Assembly (NCBI RefSeq): GCF_001517085.1
Contig: NZ_LRAC01000163.1
Coordinates: forward strand, 1-64,000
DNA: 64,000 bases
Reading direction: 5' to 3'
From: Paenibacillus sp. DMB5
Lineage (GTDB): Bacteria > Bacillota > Bacilli > Paenibacillales > Paenibacillaceae
Shown: positions 33,861 through 41,786 of the stretch, piece after piece
Layout of the letters: each line of letters starts with the position of its first letter
Position numbering within the stretch: the first letter of the stretch is position 1
Notes under the pieces: model-generated
What the model was told of the DNA's origin: nothing
The model's database searches: none
What the model saw: only the letters and a program-made list of their open reading frames with translations
Translations under genes and position numbers: made by a program

Positions 33861-34236
33861 TAGTTGTGTAAAATATCATATATTTTAGCGTAATTTAGTC
33901 ATTACGCCTTATCCAAAAACCATAAATTTACATTATGTACAAGTAAACGCGAAAAATACATGTGAGATTTCGATACATTCCGGCGTGATATATTCATTAA
34001 TATATTTCCTGTTACACTAAACGCTTCATGTCCACTACCAAAAACTACACTATCCTATATTTATACAAAAAAATTCATAAAACACTATCCTATTAAGCGG
34101 TATAAATACTGACATGATCATTGGTGGCAGGGGCAGAACATTGCCTGAATTTTTGTGAACATCCAGCCTGTTTTGTTCACATCCAGCCGCCATATTATCC
34201 TCAGCCAGGTGAAGGTCAGCACATTACAGACTAAAA
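33861..34236. other. AT-rich non-coding region
   Basis: About 375 bp without a supported ORF. Near 34156-34191 GTGAACA and TGTTCAC form an inverted repeat, and the sequence ACATCCAGCC occurs twice. No Pho box or riboswitch was recognised. Confidence 0.6.
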
Positions 34237-34277
34237 CAACCCCCGCGAGACAGTACAGAACTGGCTCGCAGGGGTTG
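34237..34277 (-). terminator. Rho-independent terminator of mqnC
   Basis: CAACCCCTGCGAG pairs with CTCGCGGGGGTTG on the minus strand, followed by TTTTAGTCTG. Confidence 0.85.
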
Positions 34278-34294
34278 TAGTTTAATAATAGGAA

Positions 34295-35431
34295 TTAGTT
34301 CTGCATTACAAAATCATTGTCGATCTTCGCATTAACATCATCGAACACCCGCAGGATATCGTAACGTGTATTGCGCTGTGCCGGAATCTTGCCGGCTTCG
34401 CGGATCAGCTGGGTAATTGACTCGATATTCACCTTGTAAGTGGCACCAGCCGAGGATACAACATTCTCCTCAATCATTGTGCTGCCAAAGTCATTACAGC
34501 CGTACTGAAGGGAGAGCTTGCCGACCTCAGGCCCCATCGTTACCCACGATGACTGGAAGTTCTTGATGTTGTCGAGCACCAGCCGGCTGATCGCTACCGT
34601 CTTCAGATATTCCTCCGGCGTCTGCCGGTCCAGCTTGAGGTTGGTGTTATCCGGCTGGAACGTCCAGGAGATAAACGCCAGGAAGCCTTCGGAGTCATAT
34701 TTATTCGCCAGGCATTCATCCTGCGCTTCACGTACCCGCAGAAGATGCAGCGCCCGTTCCTCCATGCTTTCGCCGAGTCCGATTACCATTGTGGCGGTAG
34801 TATTCATGCCGATCTTATGCGCTGTCTTCATGACGTTCATCCAGTCCACCCAGGAGCCTTTGAGCCGGCTGATCTTGCGGCGGGTACGGTCATCAAGTAT
34901 TTCTGCACCACCGCCGGGAAGCGAGTCCAGACCGGCAGCGTGAATCTCGCGCAGCACCTGCTCCAGCGGCAGGCCGGATACCTCGACCATTTTCATAATC
35001 TCCGCAGGGGAGAAGGAATGCATCGTGATTTCAGGGAACCGCTGTTTGATCCCCCGGAGAATATCCGTATAGTAGTTGAACGGCAGATTCGGGTTGGTGC
35101 CGCCCTGCATCAGAATTTCCGTACCGTTAACAGCAATAGTCTCGGCGATCTTCTGGTAAATGGTTTCGTCTGGCAGCACATAGCCTTCCTCTGATCCTGG
35201 TCTGCGGTAGAAGGCGCAGAAACGGCAGTACACATCGCATACGTTGGTATAGTTGATATTGCGTCCAATGACGAATGTTGCCATCGGCTCCGGATGCCAG
35301 CGCTTCATGATAACATCTGCAGCTGCGCCCATTTTTTCAATTTCGTTGCTCTCGAACAACCGGATCGTATCTTCCAGCCCGAGGCGTTCGCCTTTCAGCG
35401 TCTTATCCAGAATAAGATCTATCGCACTCAT
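34295..35431 (-). CDS. mqnC: dehypoxanthine futalosine cyclase
   Basis: 378 residues, radical SAM enzyme of the futalosine route to menaquinone; it cyclises dehypoxanthine futalosine. The 4Fe-4S/SAM motif is in NVCDVYCRFCAFYR (CxxxCxxC). Family stretches are ILMQGGTNPNLPFNYYTDILR, MHSFSPAEIMKM, DSLPGGGAEIL and WTFQPDNTNL. The length matches MqnC; the related MqnE aminofutalosine synthase differs in the central region. No other mqn gene is in the window. Bases 35432-35580 are intergenic. Confidence 0.94.
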   Translation of the reverse strand: MSAIDLILDKTLKGERLGLEDTIRLFESNEIEKMGAAADVIMKRWHPEPMATFVIGRNINYTNVCDVYCRFCAFYRRPGSEEGYVLPDETIYQKIAETIAVNGTEILMQGGTNPNLPFNYYTDILRGIKQRFPEITMHSFSPAEIMKMVEVSGLPLEQVLREIHAAGLDSLPGGGAEILDDRTRRKISRLKGSWVDWMNVMKTAHKIGMNTTATMVIGLGESMEERALHLLRVREAQDECLANKYDSEGFLAFISWTFQPDNTNLKLDRQTPEEYLKTVAISRLVLDNIKNFQSSWVTMGPEVGKLSLQYGCNDFGSTMIEENVVSSAGATYKVNIESITQLIREAGKIPAQRNTRYDILRVFDDVNAKIDNDFVMQN

Positions 35432-35580
35432 CGTTCGCAGCCTCCTTCAAAGTCCATATCTTATGGTTGATTAAATTTTAAAAATAAACATAGATAATCA
35501 TTCGTCCTTCCATCGTAACACAATCCTGGCGGCTTGAGAAATCTTTTGATCCCGCCCTGCTGAACTCCTGACAGAAAAAA

Positions 35581-35609
35581 GACGGCGGCGCATCAGCTGC
35601 GCTGCCGTC
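35581..35609 (-). terminator. Rho-independent terminator of the metI-like gene
   Basis: GACGGCAGCGCA and TGCGCCGCCGTC form a strong stem on the minus strand, followed by six T. Confidence 0.85.
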
Positions 35610-35621
35610 TCCCCTGTATAT

Positions 35622-36806
35622 TTATTCAGCTGTTATAGCCTGCTCCAGTTCGATCCGCGCTGCTTCGAGCGCCTGGCCAAGATCAGCGATTAAATCGTTC
35701 ACATGCTCAATGCCGACGGAGAAGCGCAGCAGCCGGTCATCTACACCGACAGCATCGCGGATCTCTACCGGAATGTCGGCATGAGTCTGTACAGCCGGAT
35801 AGGTCATCAGCGATTCGACGCCGCCCAGGCTCTCGGCGAAGGCAATCAGCCGGATATGGCGGAGCAGCGGCTCCACGTACCGGGCATCCTTCACCTTAAA
35901 GGAGAAAATCCCGGTGTTGCCGGAGGATTGGCGGTTCTGGATTTCATACCCCGGATGATCCGGCAGCCCCGGATGGAACACCTCAGCCACAGCCGGATGC
36001 TCCAGCAGATATCGGGCAATCGCCAAGGCGTTGCTCTCATGCCGTTCCATGCGCAGAGCCAGCGTCTTCATGCCCTTCATCAGCTGATAGCTGTCGTTCG
36101 GAGCAAGAACTGCGCCCAGCGAATTGTGCAGAACAGCCATTTCAGCAGACAGCTCGGCTCCTTTGGTCACGATCAGTCCGGCAAGTACATCATTGTGGCC
36201 GCCCAAATATTTGGTTGCGCTATGAACGATGATATCCGCACCTAGCTCAAGCGGACGCTGGAAGAACGGGGTAAGCAGCGTATTGTCCACAATGGTCAGC
36301 AGCCCGTGTTGGCGGGCCCAGGTACAGACTGCTTCTATATCGGTAATCATCATCAGCGGATTCGTCGGCGTCTCGATGAAGACAGCCTTCGTCTCCGGAC
36401 GGCGGGCTGCCTCCAGCCCGTCAATATCATTGGTATCCACATAGGAGGCTGTGATTCCGTACTTGGACAAAATCCGTTCCAGAAGACGATAGGTTCCGCC
36501 ATACAGGTCGAGGGACACGACAAGGTGGTCGCCCTGCCCGAATAAAGCGAATACGGTGGTCAGGGCAGCCATGCCGGAGCTGCAGGCAAAGCCGGCATCG
36601 CCGGACTCCAGCTCAGCCGCAGCCGTTTCCAGTACGGAACGGGTCGGGTTTTTGGTACGGATATAATCGAAGCCGGTGCTTTGTCCAAGTCTCGGGTGAC
36701 GGAATGCCGTTGCATTGTAAATCGGGTAATTAACTGCCCCGGTAGCGGGATCTTCCTGTGAGCCTATTTGTGCAAGTCTGCTTTCAATCCTCAGTTTCTC
36801 GTCCAT
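35622..36806 (-). CDS. metI: cystathionine gamma-synthase / O-acetylhomoserine (thiol)-lyase
   Basis: 394 residues, Cys/Met metabolism PLP enzyme. The PLP lysine is in IVHSATKYLGGHNDVLAG. Other family stretches are YIRTKNPTRSVLE, FACSSGMAALTTVF, IETPTNPLM and AFAESLGGVESLMTYPAVQTH. It lies 46 bp downstream of metA under the same SAM riboswitch, so it should use O-acetylhomoserine made by MetA. The MetI assignment (rather than MetZ or cystathionine beta-lyase) rests on this context and general similarity. Confidence 0.85.
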   Translation of the reverse strand: MDEKLRIESRLAQIGSQEDPATGAVNYPIYNATAFRHPRLGQSTGFDYIRTKNPTRSVLETAAAELESGDAGFACSSGMAALTTVFALFGQGDHLVVSLDLYGGTYRLLERILSKYGITASYVDTNDIDGLEAARRPETKAVFIETPTNPLMMITDIEAVCTWARQHGLLTIVDNTLLTPFFQRPLELGADIIVHSATKYLGGHNDVLAGLIVTKGAELSAEMAVLHNSLGAVLAPNDSYQLMKGMKTLALRMERHESNALAIARYLLEHPAVAEVFHPGLPDHPGYEIQNRQSSGNTGIFSFKVKDARYVEPLLRHIRLIAFAESLGGVESLMTYPAVQTHADIPVEIRDAVGVDDRLLRFSVGIEHVNDLIADLGQALEAARIELEQAITAE

Positions 36807-36852
36807 CGTGAGCCTCCTAATGTGGGGTTATTGTACAGTTGCTTCTATATTA

Positions 36853-37782
36853 TTAAATAATAGGGCCAATATCGTAGGGTGTCTCCTGGTATACATAGTA
36901 ATTGAGCCAATTGGCGAACAATAAGTTGGCATGGGCGCGCCATACGGCCGGCGGTGTACGCTGCGGATCATCCTTAGGATAATAATGTTTCGGCAGCGCA
37001 ATATCCATCCCCTTGGCAACGTCACGGTCATATTCCCATTTTAGCGAGAACGGGTCATATTCGGAATGTCCGGTAACAAAGATCTGTCTGCCGTCATGTG
37101 TCGCTACAAGGTACACTCCGGCTTCCTCCGATTCGGCCAGAATCTGCAGCTCCGGATTGGCTTCGATATCCTCGCGGGATACGTCGGTATGGCGGGAGTG
37201 CGGCACATGGAATACCTCGTCAAAGCCGCGCAGCAGTTTAACATTATTATGGCTCAAGGTGTGAGGGAACACTCCAAAGCATTTTTCTTCCAGGCTGACC
37301 TTGCGTACACCAAAGTGATGATACAATCCAGCCTGGGCGGCCCAACAGATATGCATGGTCGAAGTAACGTTGTGCTTGCTCCATTCAAAAATCCGTTTCA
37401 GCTCTTCCCAGTAATTCACGTCCTCGAACTCCAGCTGCTCTACCGGAGCCCCGGTAACAATCAGACCGTCGAACCGGCGGTGGCTGATTTCATCAAAGGT
37501 TGTATAGAAGCTCTTCAAATGCTCCGCTGAAGTATTCTTGGAGGTATGGGAGCTTGGATGAAGCAGGACTACATCGACCTGGAGCGGAGAGTTTCCGATC
37601 AGGCGCAGCAGCTGCGTTTCGGTCGTTTCCTTGGTTGGCATCAGATTCAGGATAGCGATCCGCAGCGGACGGATATCCTGATGAAAAGCCTGGCTTTCAT
37701 CCATTACAAAGATATTTTCTCCGGATAATACTTCTTTGGCCGGTAAACTGTCAGGAATTTTGATTGGCATTGCTGTGTCCAC
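36853..37782 (-). CDS. metA: homoserine O-acetyltransferase, MetA family
   Basis: 309 residues. Catalytic Cys in MHICWAAQAGLYHHFG, catalytic His in FVTGHSEYDPFSLKWEY, and LRIAILNLMPTKETTETQLLRL near the N-terminus. The acyl-donor selectivity position after TGAP is Glu (TGAPVEQLEF), which in Bacillus enzymes goes with acetyl-CoA; Gly there goes with succinyl-CoA. It therefore probably makes O-acetylhomoserine. A second ATG at 37770 (MPIKIPDSL) is the family-like start and may be the true one. It is the first gene of the metA-metI unit, controlled by a SAM-I riboswitch. Confidence 0.94.
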   Translation of the reverse strand: MDTAMPIKIPDSLPAKEVLSGENIFVMDESQAFHQDIRPLRIAILNLMPTKETTETQLLRLIGNSPLQVDVVLLHPSSHTSKNTSAEHLKSFYTTFDEISHRRFDGLIVTGAPVEQLEFEDVNYWEELKRIFEWSKHNVTSTMHICWAAQAGLYHHFGVRKVSLEEKCFGVFPHTLSHNNVKLLRGFDEVFHVPHSRHTDVSREDIEANPELQILAESEEAGVYLVATHDGRQIFVTGHSEYDPFSLKWEYDRDVAKGMDIALPKHYYPKDDPQRTPPAVWRAHANLLFANWLNYYVYQETPYDIGPII

Positions 37783-37830
37783 TCCTTAATCGAATTAGTA
37801 CCTGATCTCAAACTGATTTCCATGCAAAAA

Positions 37831-38009
37831 TGACCCTTCTCGCACGAGAAAGGTCATATAGGTTCAGTCATATGCGCCTCTCTCATCTGCCAGAACCAAC
37901 GCCGGGGTTAGATCCCCTGCATAGCTTCCGCAAGAATTAGCACCGTGCGTATGTACGCCGGTTGCCGGGTTTCATCGGGCCAGTCCCTCCACCTGCTCTT
38001 GATAAGATT
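37831..38009 (-). promoter_or_regulatory. SAM-I riboswitch (S-box) with terminator, metA leader
   Basis: The minus strand shows conserved S-box segments: GAGGGACTGGCCCGATGAAA, CCCGGCAACC, GGTGCTAATTC and AGATGAGAGAGGCGC. An intrinsic terminator follows: TGACCTTTCTCG pairs with CGAGAAGGGTCA (37856-37831), then TTTTTG. High SAM should terminate metA-metI transcription. Confidence 0.95.
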
Positions 38010-38040
38010 TAGCTGTATTCAATTAATTTTCTTAAAATTC

Positions 38041-38070
38041 ACTTTAAATCATGAACCTGCTTTTCGTCAA
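38041..38070 (-). promoter_or_regulatory. candidate metA promoter
   Basis: On the minus strand TTGACG (38070-38065), an 18-bp spacer and TAAAGT (38046-38041), just upstream of the S-box aptamer. It is divergent from the corA promoter 45 bp away. Confidence 0.65.
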
Positions 38071-38114
38071 GTCCATACAATGCTGAAGAGCCCTTGAAAT
38101 GAAAAGAATTTTGC

Positions 38115-38143
38115 TTGAAAGAGCCATACCCCGGCGTTATACT
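38115..38143 (+). promoter_or_regulatory. sigma-A promoter of corA
   Basis: TTGAAA (38115-38120), a 17-bp spacer and TATACT (38138-38143). The transcript should start near 38150, leaving a leader of about 255 nt. Confidence 0.8.
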
Positions 38144-38193
38144 AGACAAGTGTTTCAACGGCACAAATGACGAGGAGCAGAGGTGAGAGAAGA

Positions 38194-38322
38194 ATGGACG
38201 GCGACCCGGGTACGCAGTTAAGCGTGCAAAGTGAGCAACCACACAGGATTAACATCAGCTTGCCGGCGGCGGGAGCACTACTTCTTCATGCTCTCGAGAC
38301 GTCATTCTGGCCCGTTCATTGA
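38194..38322 (+). CDS. upstream ORF (candidate leader peptide) of corA
   Basis: A 42-codon ORF in the corA leader with an AGAGGTGA ribosome binding site about 8 bp before the ATG. The peptide begins MDGDPGTQLSVQSEQPH and ends ETSFWPVH. An early acidic/proline stretch (M-D-G-D-P) recalls the Mg-sensing leader peptide MgtL of enterics (MEPDP start), where such residues destabilise the ribosome at low magnesium. Codons 21-25 form the 5' arm of the terminator hairpin 38254-38344. Translation should therefore affect that hairpin. The peptide itself need not have a stable function. Homologues were not searched. Confidence 0.55.
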   Translation: MDGDPGTQLSVQSEQPHRINISLPAAGALLLHALETSFWPVH

Positions 38323-38349
38323 TTGTACTGCCGGCTAAGCTGATTTTTT
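38254..38349 (+). terminator. leader terminator (attenuator) upstream of corA
   Basis: ATCAGCTTGCCGGC (38254-38267) pairs with GCCGGC-T-AAGCTGAT (38330-38344), a 14-bp stem with one bulged base and a 62-nt loop, and runs into six T (38344-38349). A nested hairpin GGGAGCA/TGCTCTC lies inside the loop. The position, 59 bp before the corA start, is that of an attenuator. Confidence 0.65.
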
Positions 38350-38407
38350 CCGTGTGCTTTAATTAGCATAACCCTGGAGAAGACCGGGGACATAAGGAGT
38401 GAATCAG

Positions 38408-39343
38408 ATGAAAATCCGGCTGGTAAACGCAGGGGTTTTTACCCCGATCGATGACATTGAAGCAACACTGACCGCCCCCGCTGAAGGATTCTACTGGATT
38501 GATGCGGATGATGAGGATCTGGAGCAGCTGCAGCCCCTGTTCAATCTGCATGATCTTGCCGTGGAGGACTGCCTCAGCGAAGAGGAGCAGCGGCCAAAGA
38601 TTGAAATTTATGAGAGCCATTATTTTATAGTAGTGAACAGCATCCGGTTTGATGATGAGGAAATTTTTCTCCGGGCGCTGAATGTATTCCTGGGCAGACA
38701 TTACATTATTACTGTCACCAAACAGAAGATTCACGAGCTGCGCGTCCTGAAGCCCATTCTGTGGGAGCAGGAGGTCAGCGAGCCTGACCGTTTCCTCTAC
38801 CATCTGATCGACATCGTTGTAGACAACTACTTCTCTGTCGGCGACCGGATTGAAGCGCGGATTGAGAAGCTTGAGGAAGATATCCTGATGCATACCAAGA
38901 AAACGCATCTGAGCGAGATTATCGGTCTGCGCAGTGAAATTCTGTGGCTGAAGAAGATGCTTGGGCCGCAGAAGGAAGTAATCAACACCCTGAACAAAAA
39001 GGACCTGCGCCTGATCGACGATCAGCTGCAGAAATATTTCAGCGACATTTATGAGAATGCGGTCAAAATCTCTGAAACCTTCGAGACCTACCGCGACCTG
39101 ATGGGCAACTTGCGTGAAGCATATCAGTCCAGTATCGCTAACCGTGCTAATGAAATTATGAGAGTGTTTACGGCAATAACTACCATATTCATGCCGCTTA
39201 CCGTCATTACCGGTATTTACGGGATGAACTTTGACAATATACCCGAGACCCATTCGCAGTACGGCTACTATGGCGTAATTGCCGTAATGGTAACCCTCGG
39301 CTGCGGGATGCTTGTTATTTTCCGCAAAAAGGATTGGCTATGA
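38408..39343 (+). CDS. corA: CorA-family magnesium transporter
   Basis: 311 residues. A long cytoplasmic alpha/beta and helical funnel domain is followed by two C-terminal membrane helices (about 252-272 and 286-305). The family signature is YGMNFDNIP at the first helix end, with the short acidic loop PETHSQYG. It imports Mg2+ (or Co2+/Ni2+ in some members) as a pentamer. The start at 38408 has AAGGAGTG at ideal spacing; the GTG at 38399 overlaps that site. The gene has its own promoter, a 255-nt leader with uORF and terminator-like hairpin, and a terminator downstream. Confidence 0.94.
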   Translation: MKIRLVNAGVFTPIDDIEATLTAPAEGFYWIDADDEDLEQLQPLFNLHDLAVEDCLSEEEQRPKIEIYESHYFIVVNSIRFDDEEIFLRALNVFLGRHYIITVTKQKIHELRVLKPILWEQEVSEPDRFLYHLIDIVVDNYFSVGDRIEARIEKLEEDILMHTKKTHLSEIIGLRSEILWLKKMLGPQKEVINTLNKKDLRLIDDQLQKYFSDIYENAVKISETFETYRDLMGNLREAYQSSIANRANEIMRVFTAITTIFMPLTVITGIYGMNFDNIPETHSQYGYYGVIAVMVTLGCGMLVIFRKKDWL

Positions 39344-39366
39344 ACGTTAACGGACGAATACGCTGA

Positions 39367-39412
39367 GGCGAAGGCTACCGCTACTGCAAAGTATGGGGAA
39401 CCTTCGCCTTTT
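39367..39412 (+). terminator. Rho-independent terminator of corA
   Basis: GGCGAAGG (39367-39374) pairs with CCTTCGCC (39401-39408), followed by TTTT. Confidence 0.7.
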
Positions 39413-39419
39413 GCATATT

Positions 39420-40439
39420 CTAATAGCTTACCGCTTCTCCCATGACCTGGGGCTCGCGGGTCCGCCGGAAGCGGATACGGATCAGCCTCAGCCGCTCATA
39501 ATAGAGATCCAGCCCCTCCGCCGGCGAAAAATCTTCCCCGTACGCCTTATACAGCGCAGGCTTCAAAAAAGTATCGCCCATCAGCTCATAGGCTGTCCAG
39601 ATCCTGCTCTGCTCCTCCGCCGAGACCTCCTTCAGCTCATTCTCGATCAGCTTCTCAACGGAGTAGCCCTCCTTCTCCAGCTCTTCAACCGCTTCCAGCA
39701 CTTCACGGCGGCTGATCCCCCCGGCTGCCTGCAGCTGCTCCATACCAAGCCCGTTCTCGATTCCCTGCAGCAGAATCCGCCGCAGCCGCAGACGTTCAAG
39801 CTGCTTCTTGTACTTGATCTCCTTCTGCTTGTAAAGCCAGGACGAGAAGCCCTCCTCCTCCACCGCCTCATGCACCCAGCCCAGCGGATAGCTGTGCTCG
39901 CGCGGAATCCCGGCCGTAATGCCCAGCCAGTCGCTGCCATGCTGCGCGGCTTTGCCCTCACCGACTCCCGGAATCTGCAGCAGCTCCTCCTCCGTGCGCG
40001 GCAGATAAGCGCTAAGCATGCGCAGCAGACGGTTGCTGGCGAGAATATACGGGGCCTTCCGCTCGCTGGACGCTTTGCCCCGCCGCCATGCGCAAAGCTC
40101 CTCATAGACGGCCTGATTGCCGTGGTGCTCACTGTAATACTGCAGCTTCAGCTGCTCCCGGTTGCGCCCTGCCAGCGTCTCTTCCTCGTGAAAAGCACCG
40201 TCAATCAGCGGGCGGTAGCCGTCCCCCATCTTCACTGCCAGTTCATGCCTGTAGACGCAGAGCATCTCATTCCATGAGCCGCCCTCATACCAGATATGCT
40301 CGTCCGTTTCAAGGTTGCCGGAGAAATCACGCCAGCCGATCCGCCAGATCCCCTCCTCCTCCCCGATCCAGAGCTGGGCATATACCTCCTGATCCGCTCC
40401 GGACATTCTGGACAACCGGTTCAAAAACACAATCTGCAT
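39420..40439 (-). CDS. HRDC domain-containing protein
   Basis: 339 residues. The central part (about 105-175) is an HRDC domain, with VYEELCAWRRGKASSERKAP, ASNRLLRMLSAYLPRTEEEL and QIPGVGEGKAAQHG, as found in RecQ helicases and RNase D where it binds nucleic acid. No helicase or nuclease domain accompanies it. The C-terminal part is helical with a wHTH-like stretch (LQAAGGISRREVLEAVEELEKEGY) and ends in a basic region. A nucleic-acid-binding role is inferred. The start at 40439 (MQIVFLNRLSR) is chosen over the longer frame. Confidence 0.75.
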   Translation of the reverse strand: MQIVFLNRLSRMSGADQEVYAQLWIGEEEGIWRIGWRDFSGNLETDEHIWYEGGSWNEMLCVYRHELAVKMGDGYRPLIDGAFHEEETLAGRNREQLKLQYYSEHHGNQAVYEELCAWRRGKASSERKAPYILASNRLLRMLSAYLPRTEEELLQIPGVGEGKAAQHGSDWLGITAGIPREHSYPLGWVHEAVEEEGFSSWLYKQKEIKYKKQLERLRLRRILLQGIENGLGMEQLQAAGGISRREVLEAVEELEKEGYSVEKLIENELKEVSAEEQSRIWTAYELMGDTFLKPALYKAYGEDFSPAEGLDLYYERLRLIRIRFRRTREPQVMGEAVSY

Positions 40440-40565
40440 TGGAATCCCTACTTTCGTTGTCTTACAGCATGCATACAAGTAGAAACGGCTACATCGTCCT
40501 AAACAGGACGGTATCCGGTTCTGCGAGAAAGATAAGGATAAACCTATACTTTCTTATCTTTACGC

Positions 40566-40608
40566 AAAAAAAGCACCTCTCCCACGAACTATCGTGAAAG
40601 AGGTGCTT
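40566..40608 (-). terminator. Rho-independent terminator of the ROK kinase gene
   Basis: AAGCACCTCT and AGAGGTGCTT form the stem, with an inner CACGA/TCGTG pairing, followed by a T tract on the minus strand. Confidence 0.85.
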
Positions 40609-40676
40609 CCTCGTAAACGCTATACTGTTAGAAACTACAATACCATATATTTCCGTACAGTCAATCCCTTTTTGAA

Positions 40677-41558
40677 TCAGGCCCCCGCGAGCGCCAGCTT
40701 GGCCAGGCCAAGCGCCCCGGCAAGACCGGCGTTGTCGCCCAGCTGCGGCGGCACGATGTAGCTGCCGATCTCCTGATTCAGTGCAGGGTGCTGGACATAT
40801 CCGCCGAGCAGCTCCTGCAGCTTGGCATGAATCAGCGGGAACAGCTGGCTCTGCTTCATGACTCCGCCGCCCATAACAATCTTCTGCGGTGACAGCACCA
40901 GCACATAGTTCATCAGGGCATGGGCCAGGTAGTGTGCTTCCAACTCCCAAGCCGGATGGTCCGCAACCAGTTCGCCGGCAGGCTTGCCCCAGCGGCTGCC
41001 GATAGCCGGCCCCGCAGCCAGGCCCTCCAGGCAATCCCCATGGTAAGGGCAGAATCCGCTGTAGGTATCCTCAGGATGGCGCGGAACCAGAATATGCCCC
41101 ATCTCCGGATGAGACAGGCCGTGAATCAGCTGACCGCCTATAACCGCACCGGCTCCGATACCTGTACCTACAGTAATATATAGACAGCTATCCAGACCCT
41201 GCGCAGCTCCCCAGGTATACTCACCGAGCGCAGCCCCGTTCACATCGGTATCAAAGCCGATCGGCACGTCAAAATGATCTGCAACTGCACCCACCAGATT
41301 AAATCCTCCCCAGTGAGGCTTAGGTGTAGTAGTGATATGGCCGTATGTAGGGCTGCCCAATACCGGGTCAATCGGCCCGAATGAGCCGATCCCGATGGCC
41401 TCTGCATTCTTTCCGGAAAAGTAGTCCAGCACCAGTCCCATCGTTTCCTGCGGTGTTGTCGTCGGGAAGCTGACCCGGTCGATAACCGACCCGTCCTCAT
41501 GTCCGATTCCGCATACAAATTTGGTTCCCCCGGCTTCAATAGCTCCAAGCACTCTCAT
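40677..41558 (-). CDS. ROK-family sugar kinase, likely fructokinase
   Basis: 293 residues. ATP-binding N-terminus GAIEAGGTKFVCGIG, the central GTGIGAGAVIGG and the ROK zinc site HILVPRHPEDTYSGFCPYHGDCLEG (His and three Cys). The catalytic Asp is in GFDTDVNGAALGEY. The close match to GmuE/YdhR- and ScrK-type fructokinases suggests fructose or a related hexose as substrate, but specificity is not proven. It is monocistronic here, with no transporter nearby. Confidence 0.88.
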   Translation of the reverse strand: MRVLGAIEAGGTKFVCGIGHEDGSVIDRVSFPTTTPQETMGLVLDYFSGKNAEAIGIGSFGPIDPVLGSPTYGHITTTPKPHWGGFNLVGAVADHFDVPIGFDTDVNGAALGEYTWGAAQGLDSCLYITVGTGIGAGAVIGGQLIHGLSHPEMGHILVPRHPEDTYSGFCPYHGDCLEGLAAGPAIGSRWGKPAGELVADHPAWELEAHYLAHALMNYVLVLSPQKIVMGGGVMKQSQLFPLIHAKLQELLGGYVQHPALNQEIGSYIVPPQLGDNAGLAGALGLAKLALAGA

Positions 41559-41786
41559 ACAGCATTCTCCCTTCTAAAATAAGCGCAGGCCCGCTTCAGG
41601 CCCGGTCAATGTATAATCCGCATATCAAAATAAAACGCTCTCTTAGAATGATTATACGTGCCTTGTGTCAGTATGACAAGCGGTTGACATACTCTCGGAA
41701 AAATAAACAAGAACAAGTCACTCCTCCGTTACCTCCGAAAAAAGTGACTTGTTCTTATAAGCACCGCATACGGACATGCCAGCCAT

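Noticed and set aside
38150..38400. M-box (Mg2+ riboswitch) upstream of corA
   Set aside because: The conserved M-box core segments were not found by eye; a uORF with a terminator explains the leader better, though a model search should confirm.
40489..41034. 181-residue ORF on the minus strand
   Set aside because: Overlaps the ROK kinase in another frame and runs through its terminator; composition is that of a shadow frame.
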